Shown piece after piece: positions 1-8,085 of a stretch of 64,000 bases of DNA (positions are counted from its first letter, which is position 1; the number at the start of each line of letters is the position of its first letter). The notes beneath the pieces are model-generated. The model was not told the origin of the DNA, ran no database searches, and saw nothing but the letters and a program-made list of their open reading frames with translations. This stretch comes from an uncultured Mediterraneibacter sp. Its GTDB lineage: Bacteria > Bacillota > Clostridia > Lachnospirales > Lachnospiraceae. The stretch covers positions 1-64,000 of the forward strand of contig CALWMN010000013.1 of the NCBI GenBank assembly GCA_944381935.1. The letters are read 5' to 3'. Made by a program: the position numbers and the translations under genes.

Positions 1-33
1 TTAGAGCCATTTTAGAGCCAAACGGCATAAAAT

Positions 34-72
34 AACCCCGGAAATGCCCATTTTATCAGCATTTCCGGGGTT
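34..72 (-). terminator. Intrinsic terminator of guaA
   Basis: A perfect 14-bp stem (34-47 with 59-72) and an 11-nt loop lie just beyond the guaA stop. On the minus strand the stem is followed by TATTTTAT. Bases 1-33 hold nothing recognisable. Confidence 0.85.
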
Positions 73-79
73 CTGTCTA

Positions 80-1627
80 CTATTCAAGCTCAATCGTCCC
101 CGGCGGTTTACTGGTCAGGTCATACATCACCCGATTAACCCCTTTCACTTCGTTGATAATCCTGCCCATCACTTTCTGTAATACCTCAAAGGGGACCTCT
201 GCCGCCTCTGCGGTCATAAAGTCCACAGTATTTACAGCTCTCAGGGCCACAGCATAATCATAAGTCCTCTCATCGCCCATGACTCCGACGCTTCTCATAT
301 TCGTGAGCCCTGCAAAATACTGCCCGATGCTCCGGTCCAGTCCGGCATTTGCAATCTCTTCCCTGTAGATCGCATCCGCGTCCTGCACGATCTTTACCTT
401 CTCCGCTGTCACCTCGCCGATGATACGGATTCCAAGTCCCGGTCCCGGGAACGGTTGGCGGAACACCAGATATTCCGGTATGCCCAGCTCCAGTCCCGCT
501 TTGCGGACCTCATCTTTGAACAGGTCACGGAGTGGTTCGATAATTTCTTTAAAGTCTACATAGTCCGGCAGTCCTCCCACATTGTGGTGGGACTTGATCA
601 CTGCGGATTCACCGCCCAGGCCGCTCTCTACGACATCCGGGTAGATCGTCCCTTGTACAAGGAAATCAACAGCACCGATCTTCTTAGCTTCTTCCTCAAA
701 TACACGGATAAATTCTTCGCCGATAATCTTCCTCTTGTTCTCCGGCTCTTCCACGCCTTTGAGCCTGCCGTAAAACCGCTCCTGTGCATTTACACGGATA
801 AAGTTAAGGTCGTACGGTCCTTCGGGACCAAATACCGCTTCCACCTCATCGCCTTCATTTTTTCTCAGAAGACCGTGGTCAACAAACACGCAGGTAAGCT
901 GTTTCCCGATAGCCTTTGACAAAAGCACTGCCGCAACTGATGAGTCAACACCGCCGGACAACGCACAGAGCACTTTTCCCTCCCCGACCTTCTCGCGGAG
1001 GGACTGGATCGTATTTTCCACAAAGGCATCCATCTTCCAGTCGCCTCTGCATCCGCACACATTTTTCACGAAATTGTTGATCATCTTCGTTCCCTCCGCG
1101 GTATGGAGCACCTCCGGGTGGAACTGGATTGCATACAGCTTCTCAGCCTCATTTTCTGCCGCTGCCACCGGGCAGTCTGCGGTATGGGCCGAAACCTCAA
1201 ACCCGGGCGCCGCTTTTGCAATATAGTCAAAGTGACTCATCCAGCAGATCGTCGGCGTCGGCACGTTCCGGAATACTTTTGACTCGGTCTTGTCAATCAG
1301 GACTTCCGTCTTCCCATATTCCCGCACTTCGGCTTTTTTCACCTCTCCCCCGAGGACATGCATCATAAGCTGCGCGCCATAGCAAAGTCCCAGCACCGGA
1401 ATCCCCAGCTTAAACAGCTCGTCCGAATAGGTCGGGGAATCTGGCAGATAGCAGCTGTTTGGTCCTCCCGTCAGGATGATCCCCTTCGGGTTCATTTCTT
1501 TAATCTTCTCAATATCTGTCCTGTAAGAATAGATCTCGCAATACACATTACATTCCCTGACCCGGCGTGCCACAAGCTGATTATACTGTCCGCCAAAATC
1601 AAGGACGATCACTAATTCGTTCTTCAA
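80..1627 (-). CDS. guaA: GMP synthase (glutamine-hydrolysing)
   Basis: Converts XMP to GMP with ATP and glutamine, the last step of guanine nucleotide synthesis in the cytoplasm. The N-terminal class I amidotransferase half shows GLCYGAQ (nucleophile Cys near residue 82) and FHPEV. The ATP-pyrophosphatase half shows the P-loop SGGVDSS, and the dimerisation domain ends in [10 protein letters not shown], the usual GuaA C-terminus. The reading frame is open further upstream, but the start chosen is the TTG at 1627, six bases after AGGAGG. It gives 515 residues beginning [14 protein letters not shown], the normal family length. The gene has its own promoter and terminator and appears monocistronic. 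Confidence 0.97.
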   Translation of the reverse strand: MKNELVIVLDFGGQYNQLVARRVRECNVYCEIYSYRTDIEKIKEMNPKGIILTGGPNSCYLPDSPTYSDELFKLGIPVLGLCYGAQLMMHVLGGEVKKAEVREYGKTEVLIDKTESKVFRNVPTPTICWMSHFDYIAKAAPGFEVSAHTADCPVAAAENEAEKLYAIQFHPEVLHTAEGTKMINNFVKNVCGCRGDWKMDAFVENTIQSLREKVGEGKVLCALSGGVDSSVAAVLLSKAIGKQLTCVFVDHGLLRKNEGDEVEAVFGPEGPYDLNFIRVNAQERFYGRLKGVEEPENKRKIIGEEFIRVFEEEAKKIGAVDFLVQGTIYPDVVESGLGGESAVIKSHHNVGGLPDYVDFKEIIEPLRDLFKDEVRKAGLELGIPEYLVFRQPFPGPGLGIRIIGEVTAEKVKIVQDADAIYREEIANAGLDRSIGQYFAGLTNMRSVGVMGDERTYDYAVALRAVNTVDFMTAEAAEVPFEVLQKVMGRIINEVKGVNRVMYDLTSKPPGTIELE

Positions 1628-1681
1628 GGCTGTCCTCCTGTAAAATGCGGTTTTTAGAAACCGCTTACTTTTATTTCTTCC

Positions 1682-1710
1682 ATTATAGTAAAGCTTTTCC
1701 TCTTTTACAA
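1682..1710 (-). promoter_or_regulatory. Sigma-A promoter of guaA
   Basis: TTGTAA (1705-1710), a 17-bp spacer and TATAAT (1682-1687) on the minus strand. The short leader contains a small GCGGTTT/AAACCGC hairpin before the ribosome site. I saw no purine riboswitch fold. Confidence 0.7.
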
Positions 1711-1744
1711 CAATTAAAAAACAAACTTTCCTCTGACAGCAAAT

Positions 1745-1772
1745 TTCCCGGCGCTGCAAAGGCTGCCGGGAA
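1745..1772 (-). terminator. Probable terminator after the HPr-like gene
   Basis: An 8-bp GC-rich stem (1745-1752 with 1765-1772) lies downstream of the HPr-like stop. The T-tract is weak (ATTT), so termination may be partial. Confidence 0.45.
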
Positions 1773-1809
1773 TGAAAATTCATATTGGTTATTCGTTTTC
1801 ATGCAGTTT

Positions 1810-2037
1810 CTACGCTGCGTACTTTGCGATTTTCCTCTGGAGTTCTCCACAGTCATCTGAGTGAATGTCAATCTCCATTATGTGATTCAGCCCAAGATGC
1901 ATGATCCCCAGTATGGACTTTGCATCTACCACCACGCGTCCTCTCCGTATATCTACATCAAACTCATACTTGGAAACCGTATTCACAAATTCCCGGATTT
2001 CTTCCGGATGCTTAAATGTGATCTTCATTTCGCTCAT
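1810..2037 (-). CDS. HPr-family protein with altered active site
   Basis: A 75-residue protein of HPr fold and length. The regulatory-serine region is well conserved: VDAKSILGIMHLGL matches the segment around Ser46 of HPr, with the serine at residue 41. The catalytic loop is not conserved. H10 falls where His15 is expected, but the ARP that follows in true HPr is replaced by PEE, so phosphotransfer from enzyme I looks unlikely. It may act like Crh, as a regulatory paralogue rather than a sugar-PTS carrier; that is inference. The start is supported by GAGGTGA upstream. It is a single-gene unit next to guaA. Confidence 0.8.
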   Translation of the reverse strand: MSEMKITFKHPEEIREFVNTVSKYEFDVDIRRGRVVVDAKSILGIMHLGLNHIMEIDIHSDDCGELQRKIAKYAA

Positions 2038-2103
2038 GATTTATCTCACCTCTCTTCGCCTTTGTAAGGTCCGAAATCGCCCGCCTGGATTCAGGCTACG
2101 GGT

Positions 2104-2112
2104 ATCATACCA
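2104..2112 (-). promoter_or_regulatory. Extended -10 promoter of the HPr-like gene
   Basis: TGGTATGAT on the minus strand matches an extended -10 element (TGnTATAAT). No clear -35 is present. Confidence 0.4.
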
Positions 2113-2161
2113 CAATTTTTCGACATGAAAAGGCAGAAATTTCTAAAAAAGGTAGAATTTT

Positions 2162-3706
2162 TTAATGAGCTGACTGTCTAAATTCTGTCGGCAGCATACC
2201 GGTTTCTTCTTTAAATACTTTGCTCATATACTTGGCATCCGCATATCCGGTGAGCTCCGCTATCTGGTTTATTTTCAGCTTTGTGCCGACAAGGAGCTCC
2301 TTGATTCTGTTAATCCGATATCTCCTTACCGTCTCTGTAAAGCCAGTGCCGGTCTCTTTCTTGAACTGAGTGCTCAGATATTCCTCCGATACAAAAAGGC
2401 GCTCCGCAATTTCTTCCAGTGTGATTCCCTGGTCATAATATTTCCTTATGAGCTGGAGCGTTTTTCTCACAAGCGGACTTAGACGTTCGTCAGCGCTGTC
2501 CTCGAAAGCGCTGTAATTCAAAAGATCCAGAAATCTTCCCATCGCTTCTCTGATTTCCCTCCAGCTCATGGCAGATGAGATCATCTGCATACAGCGCTGC
2601 ACCTCTATCTCAGATTCTATTTCGCGCTGCATCTTATATGCATTTAAAAGAGACACATTAAACCGGATCAGACATTCTTTCATGTCCGTCGGTGTATGCG
2701 GCTCACGGCGAAGATGGTCATACAGTCTGTAATAACTCTTTTTGATCCCTTCTCCGTCCTTTTCCAGCACTGCTTTCTTCACCTGGCTTTCTATATCCAC
2801 AGGATATTTCAGCGGTAATATTTCCGCCGTTTCCGCTTCTTCCTGACGGATCAGGTGCCCTCTGTCATATAAAAGGTTCCAGTCACGTATGGCATACATC
2901 CGCTTCATCACTTCACGGAGCGTTCCCATTTTCTGTGTCTCCGCCCAGATGCAGACCACCTCCCCTGTCAGATTGCCGCAGAGTTTTGGCACCATCTCTT
3001 CCTGAAAGTATGTATATTCTGCCTGTGCGTCTGTCAGACGGTACAGAACAACCAGCAGCAGATTCCAGGCGTCCGCTTCAAGTACATGGGACGCATGTCC
3101 CATTTCTATATTCTTTGCCTGTTCCATCAGCTTTTTTGCCGCTTCCTTTTGCTCTCCATATCCCGATCCCAGCCACACGGCAAATACTGCCCCGGCATCT
3201 TCCAGTGTGAAACCATGTCTCCTCAGCATCAGCTCATTGAATGTTTCATCCGCTCTCACCTGCCCGTTCATACATCCCATGAAAATATTTTCCACAGAAA
3301 ACACAGACCATACTGCCCGCCTGTTTCTGATCCTCTCTGCCGACTTCAGAACCGACTGCCTAAGCTGTGCTGCACTGACTGGTTTTATCAAGTAGCTGTC
3401 CGCCCCGAGATCGATCGCCTGCTTTACCTGCCGGAAATCTTCCCCCTCGGCAATCATGATCACATTGATATCCCTTTGATCCCTGCGAAGCTTTTTTAAC
3501 ACAGAAAGGCCATTCATGCCGGGAAGCTCTGTCTCCATTATGACGAGATCCGGACAGGCATCTCTGATCATTTCATATCCCTTCCTCCCATTTGCTGCTG
3601 TCCCGATGAGATCATATCCACATTTTCCCGATGACTGCAGGGACTGGAGCATTTTCTCAGTCCGTTTCTGATCTTCTCTCTGTTTCTGTACAATTATGAC
3701 TTTCAT
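2162..3706 (-). CDS. AraC-type response regulator with degenerate receiver
   Basis: A 514-residue YesN-like regulator: receiver domain (about 1-125), a long middle region, and a C-terminal AraC double helix-turn-helix (about 415-510, ITLEEIAERLFVSEEYLS and INQIAELTGYADAKYMSKVF). The receiver has lost key residues. The phospho-acceptor position reads DLVIMETELPGMNG with E58 instead of Asp, the acidic pair near the N-terminus is QK, and the switch Ser/Thr position is Ala. The lysine in LIKP is kept. The protein therefore probably works without phosphorylation, or is locked by the Glu. No histidine kinase gene is adjacent. Its targets are unknown; the symporter operon lies immediately upstream. 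Confidence 0.88.
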   Translation of the reverse strand: MKVIIVQKQREDQKRTEKMLQSLQSSGKCGYDLIGTAANGRKGYEMIRDACPDLVIMETELPGMNGLSVLKKLRRDQRDINVIMIAEGEDFRQVKQAIDLGADSYLIKPVSAAQLRQSVLKSAERIRNRRAVWSVFSVENIFMGCMNGQVRADETFNELMLRRHGFTLEDAGAVFAVWLGSGYGEQKEAAKKLMEQAKNIEMGHASHVLEADAWNLLLVVLYRLTDAQAEYTYFQEEMVPKLCGNLTGEVVCIWAETQKMGTLREVMKRMYAIRDWNLLYDRGHLIRQEEAETAEILPLKYPVDIESQVKKAVLEKDGEGIKKSYYRLYDHLRREPHTPTDMKECLIRFNVSLLNAYKMQREIESEIEVQRCMQMISSAMSWREIREAMGRFLDLLNYSAFEDSADERLSPLVRKTLQLIRKYYDQGITLEEIAERLFVSEEYLSTQFKKETGTGFTETVRRYRINRIKELLVGTKLKINQIAELTGYADAKYMSKVFKEETGMLPTEFRQSAH

Positions 3707-3782
3707 CTGTCCTGCTCCCCGTACGCTTTCTGTCTTTCAGTATATCTTCCTCTGATGCTTTGGTAAAGCTTTTTCAGCAAAA

Positions 3783-3809
3783 TAAGCCGCGGCATTGCGC
3801 CACGGCTTA
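3783..3809 (-). terminator. Terminator of the symporter operon
   Basis: A stem TAAGCCG...CGGCTTA with one internal mismatch, followed on the minus strand by ATTTTG. It lies after the 38-residue small gene. Confidence 0.7.
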
Positions 3810-3846
3810 CCCGGCCTGTTTTATTTTTACTTATTTTTACTGATAG

Positions 3847-3963
3847 TCAGGATTCCTCATCCTTATCCTTTTTAAACATTTCTCTGAACATATTATACAA
3901 CAGATAAATTGTGATCGCACATCCGCCGCCTATAATAATAACATTTAAGATCATATACAGCAT
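3847..3963 (-). CDS. Small membrane protein coupled to the symporter (38 aa)
   Basis: The ATG overlaps the symporter stop codon (TAATG). The 38-codon frame encodes one hydrophobic helix (about residues 2-22, containing VIIIGGGCAITIY) followed by a charged tail ending KKDKDEES. Length, start-stop coupling and the terminator just after it argue for a real gene. Some Na+/solute symporters have tiny accessory subunits; whether this is one is inference. I do not recognise a named family. Confidence 0.6.
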   Translation of the reverse strand: MLYMILNVIIIGGGCAITIYLLYNMFREMFKKDKDEES

Positions 3964-5351
3964 TACGCCACCTCCCTGCTGTTTTCCGGGTGATATGTAA
4001 CATTACATGCAATAATGAGCGTCACCGTCGAGCATGCCAGTCCGAAAAGGAAATGGCTGATTCCCAGCGGAGAACCCATGAGCCAGTAGACGACTGTCGC
4101 TACTACCGCTACGATTACCGTAATGCCGGCTCCTTTTGCATTGGTCTTTTTCCAGAAGAACATCCCCATGAAGATCGGGATCAGCGCTGCGACGCACGGG
4201 GCTCCCAGGTCTTCCATAATTGTCACGATAGATGTTCCTTGGTATCCCACAATAATCGCCAGAATTGTGAAAATCACGAGCGCGATCCTCTGGATACTAA
4301 GTGTTTCTTTTCCGCTCATTTCTTTCTTCACTCTCCCGGCAACGTCACGCGTAAAGGTAACGCTCACCGCCATCGCAACGGATGCGGCCGTACCCATAAC
4401 GGCTGCAAGCAGCCCGGCGAGAAGAAGCGCTCCCACAAGGTCGTTCGTCATGGAATCGATCATTGCCGGGATAATAGAATCCGATGTCCCCAGTTCCGGT
4501 ATAAGGATAATTCCCATAATGCCGATCAGCCCTGCAAAGATCATATACGGAAGATAGACGAGAAGCGCAGCAGTCAGAGTAGCCCCACGCGCCTCTTTTG
4601 CATTTTTAGCCCCGCAGATTCTCAGGAAATTCTCATTATTAATCATTCCCACAAGTCCAAAATAGAGGAATGTTGACAGCATGGACGGGAGTCCCATCGT
4701 AGTAAGGCTGAGCTGGTCAGCCGAAAGATTCGTGGCAATGCCTTCTGTTCCTCCTATCTTGATCATGGCGATCAGCGGCGTGATTACCATAACGGACAGA
4801 ATCATAATACTTACATTCAGCTTGTCAGTATTCGTAGCAGCCACCATTCCCCCAATGACCGAATATACCATCATAACGACAGCCATAATGATAATTGCGT
4901 TGAGCAGGCTTAAAGACGGAATAAAAATCTGCAGGATCGTCCCCAGTGATCGGACCTGGCTTGCCAGAATCCCGAACACCTGGATGATCGTCAGAATACA
5001 GATCATATTTGCCACCCGTGTGCCAAGCTTGTTCCGGATGAGCTCAGGGATCGTTGTGACGTCTGCTTCCCTTATTTTCTTTGCAAATATAAGTCCTGAG
5101 AGGATCGCCCCTGTAGCTGCCCCCAGTCCGAGAACCATTCCCGAAAATCCGTACTGGTATGTCATACTTGCCACGCCCATCGTTGCTCCTGCCCCGATCT
5201 GAGCTGACGCCATAGAATATACATTCGTCCAGAAAGGTATTTTTTTGCCTGCCGTGGCAAAATCATCTGCCGTCTTCACCTTCCTGGCACTGACAAAGCC
5301 TATGATCAAAATCGCTGCCAGATATACAAGTGCAATAAATATTTTCGCCAT
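3963..5351 (-). CDS. Sodium:solute symporter (SSS family)
   Basis: A 462-residue, about 13-helix membrane protein of the sodium:solute symporter family. The N-terminus carries the usual substrate and Na+ region (ADDFATAGKKIPFW, then QIGAGATMGVASMTYQYGFSG). It probably imports an organic acid or amino acid with Na+. It is third in an operon after ridA and a PLP aminotransferase (2-bp gap), so an amino-acid-like substrate handled by that enzyme is plausible. The exact substrate cannot be read from sequence. Confidence 0.9.
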   Translation of the reverse strand: MAKIFIALVYLAAILIIGFVSARKVKTADDFATAGKKIPFWTNVYSMASAQIGAGATMGVASMTYQYGFSGMVLGLGAATGAILSGLIFAKKIREADVTTIPELIRNKLGTRVANMICILTIIQVFGILASQVRSLGTILQIFIPSLSLLNAIIIMAVVMMVYSVIGGMVAATNTDKLNVSIMILSVMVITPLIAMIKIGGTEGIATNLSADQLSLTTMGLPSMLSTFLYFGLVGMINNENFLRICGAKNAKEARGATLTAALLVYLPYMIFAGLIGIMGIILIPELGTSDSIIPAMIDSMTNDLVGALLLAGLLAAVMGTAASVAMAVSVTFTRDVAGRVKKEMSGKETLSIQRIALVIFTILAIIVGYQGTSIVTIMEDLGAPCVAALIPIFMGMFFWKKTNAKGAGITVIVAVVATVVYWLMGSPLGISHFLFGLACSTVTLIIACNVTYHPENSREVA

Positions 5352-5353
5352 AT

Positions 5354-6544
5354 CTATGCCTCCTTCATAAGCTTAGAGATTCCTCTTTCCACCCGGTCAA
5401 GTCCCTCTTTCAGTATTTCTCTGCTGGTTGCAAGACAGATTCTTACATGTCCTTCTGACCCGGGGCCAAAGAACTGTTTTCCTCCCGGCACAATTGCCAC
5501 CTTTTCTTCTTTCTTCAGATACTCCACCAGCTCCTCCGCACTCATTGGAATACCTGATACATCCGGGAACATGACAAATGTTGCCTGTGGTTTCCCACAT
5601 TTTACTCCTGGCATCCGATTCAGCCTTTCCCATGCATAATCGCGGTTGCCTTCGAGATGTGCCACGAAGCTGTCCAGCCAGCCGTAGCACTGATCCAGAC
5701 ATGCAATGCCCGCAATCTGGGAAAGGGAGGATATCCCTCCGATCGTTGTCTCTACCAGGGAAGCGTCCACGATCTTTTCAAAAATTTCTTTGTCCTGGCA
5801 ATAAACGCATCCCACTCTAAGCCCCGCAATTCCAAAGCTCTTAGAAAAACCGAAAACCGAAAGCGTTCTCTTATTCCTTTCCCTGCCAAGCGAGCAGATA
5901 CTGTTAAATTTTGCATCTGAATACACGATATCCGACCAGATTTCATCATTCATAATGTAAAATCCATATTTCTCAGATAAATCCAGAAGATACTCCAGGT
6001 CTTTCACCGGATAGACCTTTCCAAGCGGATTGTGCGGGTTACACAATCCGAGCATTTTCGTATTCGGGGTGATATAATCCTCAATATCGTCAAAATCTAT
6101 CGTTCCGTCTTCCCTGAATTTCATCGGAAACAGATTAACCTTTGCCCCTGCTGCCTCCATACTTGTTTTAAACAGGAAATCCACAGGGTCAAATACGAGA
6201 GCCTCATCACCCGGTTTCAGGACTGCCTGTGCGATCGCGTGCATTCCGCGCGCCGCGCTGTCAATGGGCAGCACCAGATCCGGATCGATTTCTTCATTCT
6301 TACGCTGTTTTAATGCCCGTACCAGGCTTTCCTTGAACTGAGGGAAACCTCTCTTAGGAGTATAGGAGAAATAGCCTCCCTGGATATACTCGACCAGGGC
6401 ATCAGCAATCTGCCTGGGAGCCGGGAAATCCGGGTCCGCTGCAGTCAATGGGATGACCCCTTCCTCCTGCTCAGCCCATCGCATGTTGTAAGCCCGTTCT
6501 TTCAGTACGTCTAATTTGACTTCCTTGTTAGTAAATTCCGTCAT
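5354..6544 (-). CDS. PLP-dependent aminotransferase / C-S lyase (MalY-PatB type)
   Basis: A 396-residue fold-type I PLP enzyme. The cofactor lysine lies in SVFGFSKSFGIAGLRVG, with the aspartate and Asn-Pro motifs in NPHNPLGKVY and NDEIWSDIV. The MalY/PatB-like subgroup cleaves C-S bonds of cystathionine or cysteine conjugates or transaminates. RidA next door removes the reactive enamines that PLP eliminases release, which favours a beta-eliminating lyase. Start ATG with AGGAGG-type site; 37 bp after ridA. Confidence 0.88.
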   Translation of the reverse strand: MTEFTNKEVKLDVLKERAYNMRWAEQEEGVIPLTAADPDFPAPRQIADALVEYIQGGYFSYTPKRGFPQFKESLVRALKQRKNEEIDPDLVLPIDSAARGMHAIAQAVLKPGDEALVFDPVDFLFKTSMEAAGAKVNLFPMKFREDGTIDFDDIEDYITPNTKMLGLCNPHNPLGKVYPVKDLEYLLDLSEKYGFYIMNDEIWSDIVYSDAKFNSICSLGRERNKRTLSVFGFSKSFGIAGLRVGCVYCQDKEIFEKIVDASLVETTIGGISSLSQIAGIACLDQCYGWLDSFVAHLEGNRDYAWERLNRMPGVKCGKPQATFVMFPDVSGIPMSAEELVEYLKKEEKVAIVPGGKQFFGPGSEGHVRICLATSREILKEGLDRVERGISKLMKEA

Positions 6545-6581
6545 TTTGCTTCCTCCTTTTCTCCATCCCTTACGTCCGGGA

Positions 6582-6953
6582 TCACTCCTTCGCTGCGATT
6601 ACCTCGATTTCACAAAGTGCGCCTTTCGGAATATCCTTTACCGCAACGCAGCTCCTTGCAGGTTTCGAGACAAAATATTTCGTGTAGACTTCATTAAACT
6701 TTTGAAAATCATCTATATCAGCCAAAAAGCAGGTCGTTTTTACAACGTTTTCAAAAGTTAATCCCGCTTCCTTCAGAATTTCCCCTACATTTTTGCAGCT
6801 CTGTTCTGCCTGTGCTTCGATTCCCTCCGGTGCCGTCCCCTTCTCAGGGTCAACAGGAAGCTGCCCTGAAACATATAAAAAAGTGCCTGTCTCAATGGCC
6901 TGAGAATAGGGGCCAATAGCTGCCGGTGCCTTGTCTGTCTGAATTTTTTTCAT
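6582..6953 (-). CDS. ridA: RidA family enamine/imine deaminase
   Basis: A 123-residue protein beginning MKKIQTDKAPAAIGPYSQA, typical of RidA. The catalytic arginine is in PARSCVAVKDIPKGALCEIEV, followed by the usual Glu. It hydrolyses 2-aminoacrylate and related imines made by PLP enzymes. The longer upstream frame is rejected because AGGAGG lies directly before the ATG at 6953 and the promoter lies inside the extension. It is the first gene of the ridA - aminotransferase - symporter - small protein operon. Confidence 0.93.
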   Translation of the reverse strand: MKKIQTDKAPAAIGPYSQAIETGTFLYVSGQLPVDPEKGTAPEGIEAQAEQSCKNVGEILKEAGLTFENVVKTTCFLADIDDFQKFNEVYTKYFVSKPARSCVAVKDIPKGALCEIEVIAAKE

Positions 6954-6973
6954 GAAAATTCCTCCTTTGCTGC

Positions 6974-7004
6974 TTTTATATATTTTCGGCGAAAATATAT
7001 AAAA
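6974..7004. promoter_or_regulatory. 31-bp perfect palindrome in the ridA leader
   Basis: Two 14-bp arms (TTTTATATATTTTC and its complement) around GGC. It begins about 9 bp downstream of the predicted start site and ends before the ridA ribosome site. The position fits a repressor operator, most simply for the YheO-type regulator encoded just upstream, or an mRNA hairpin. Confidence 0.6.
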
Positions 7005-7020
7005 TATATCCGTTTTTTTC

Positions 7021-7049
7021 ATTATACCGATAAACTTTTGTTTAGTCAA
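7021..7049 (-). promoter_or_regulatory. Sigma-A promoter of the ridA operon
   Basis: TTGACT (7044-7049), a 17-bp spacer and a perfect TATAAT (7021-7026) on the minus strand. Confidence 0.85.
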
Positions 7050-7131
7050 TTCAGCAATTAGTAAAATTTATTTCATTTATTTTGGTCAGTTTTACTAAAT
7101 TTCTATTTTCTCTCAAGGATAAAACGGTGAA

Positions 7132-7158
7132 ACAAAAAAACTGCCTCTCCGGCAGTTT
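7132..7158 (-). terminator. Terminator of the YheO-type regulator gene
   Basis: An 8-bp stem AAACTGCC/GGCAGTTT with a 5-nt loop, followed on the minus strand by a run of seven T. It separates the regulator from the ridA promoter. Confidence 0.85.
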
Positions 7159-7176
7159 CTCCTTTGTCCTGTCTCG

Positions 7177-7845
7177 TCAGTTATTCGGTTCCTCTTTCAC
7201 ATATCTCAAGTGCATATACACCGTATTTTTTGAAATATTCAAATACTCCGCTACGCGCTCAACCGCATTCTTCATGTTGAAGATCCCCCTCTTATAGAGG
7301 ATGCGTATTATGTACCGGTTTTTCAGCGACGGCATGATCGACTCATCCGCCGCAACCGTCTGCTTCGCCTTTGCAACTGCATCCTCAAGAAGTTCTGTAC
7401 TGTTGTCCAAAAAAGCCTCCGTCTGATAACTGACCCCAGCGCTGTTCAGCGTTGGCGGAGCTATAAAGGTGGTCAAAAACTGTGAAAACGGAATATTCAG
7501 ATAGTAGTTAATGCAAAGAAGACCGATAATTCTGTCATTTTCTCCCCGTATGGCTATCGTAGTTGATTTAAGCGGCTCCCCCTTCTTATTATTTGCAAAA
7601 TACGAAACGCTTGTTCTGGAACGGTCTTTCTCAATCTCATCCAACATTTCCAGTGCCAGATTTGTGATCGGCGCTCCCACTGCCCGACCTGTGTGATGTC
7701 CGTTCACAATCTTAATCACGGAAGAATCCAGATCCTCCAGGCTGTGGAGCACAATCTCACATGCTTCTCCCAGATAATCTGCAAGGCCATCCAGGACAGT
7801 ATCGTACGATTTCAGTATCTTTGCATCAATTTCCGTAAGCTTCAT
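7177..7845 (-). CDS. YheO/DauR-type transcriptional regulator
   Basis: A 222-residue protein with an N-terminal YheO-like PAS domain (about 10-125; VLHSLEDLDSSVIKIVNGHHTGRAVG and a GLLCINYYLN strand). The C-terminal helix-turn-helix (about 175-220) contains VERVAEYLNISKNTVYMHLRYV. Relatives control D-amino acid or amino acid catabolism and often sit beside ridA genes. It is transcribed in the same direction as the ridA operon but has its own terminator, so it probably acts on the palindrome in the ridA leader. The ribosome site (GAGGTT) is weak. Confidence 0.87.
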   Translation of the reverse strand: MKLTEIDAKILKSYDTVLDGLADYLGEACEIVLHSLEDLDSSVIKIVNGHHTGRAVGAPITNLALEMLDEIEKDRSRTSVSYFANNKKGEPLKSTTIAIRGENDRIIGLLCINYYLNIPFSQFLTTFIAPPTLNSAGVSYQTEAFLDNSTELLEDAVAKAKQTVAADESIMPSLKNRYIIRILYKRGIFNMKNAVERVAEYLNISKNTVYMHLRYVKEEPNN

Positions 7846-8085
7846 AATATGCCAGAACCTCTCTGTCTAAATATTTCTTATCAGCTATTTTAGCTGTCTT
7901 CAAAAATTCTGTCAATGAATTTCATCACGGTTATTCTGCCCCGTTATACCGCTGCAGCCACAAAGGCGCCGGCATTTTTGCTTCATACAGCATCGCCGAT
8001 GCCTTGTTTTGCGTTATCTTTCTGGTTCTTGCTGATCTTACTCCCCATTTCCATCTTTCGCCCAATACCTTTTATCAGATCCGTA

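Noticed and set aside
1628..1809. Guanine/purine riboswitch before guaA
   Set aside because: The leader between the promoter and TTG start is about 50 nt, too short, and lacks the conserved three-way junction loops.
7846..8085. Possible gene or terminator between the YheO-type regulator and the GGDEF gene
   Set aside because: The plus-strand frame here runs antisense into the GGDEF gene. No convincing hairpin with a T-run or ribosome site was found.
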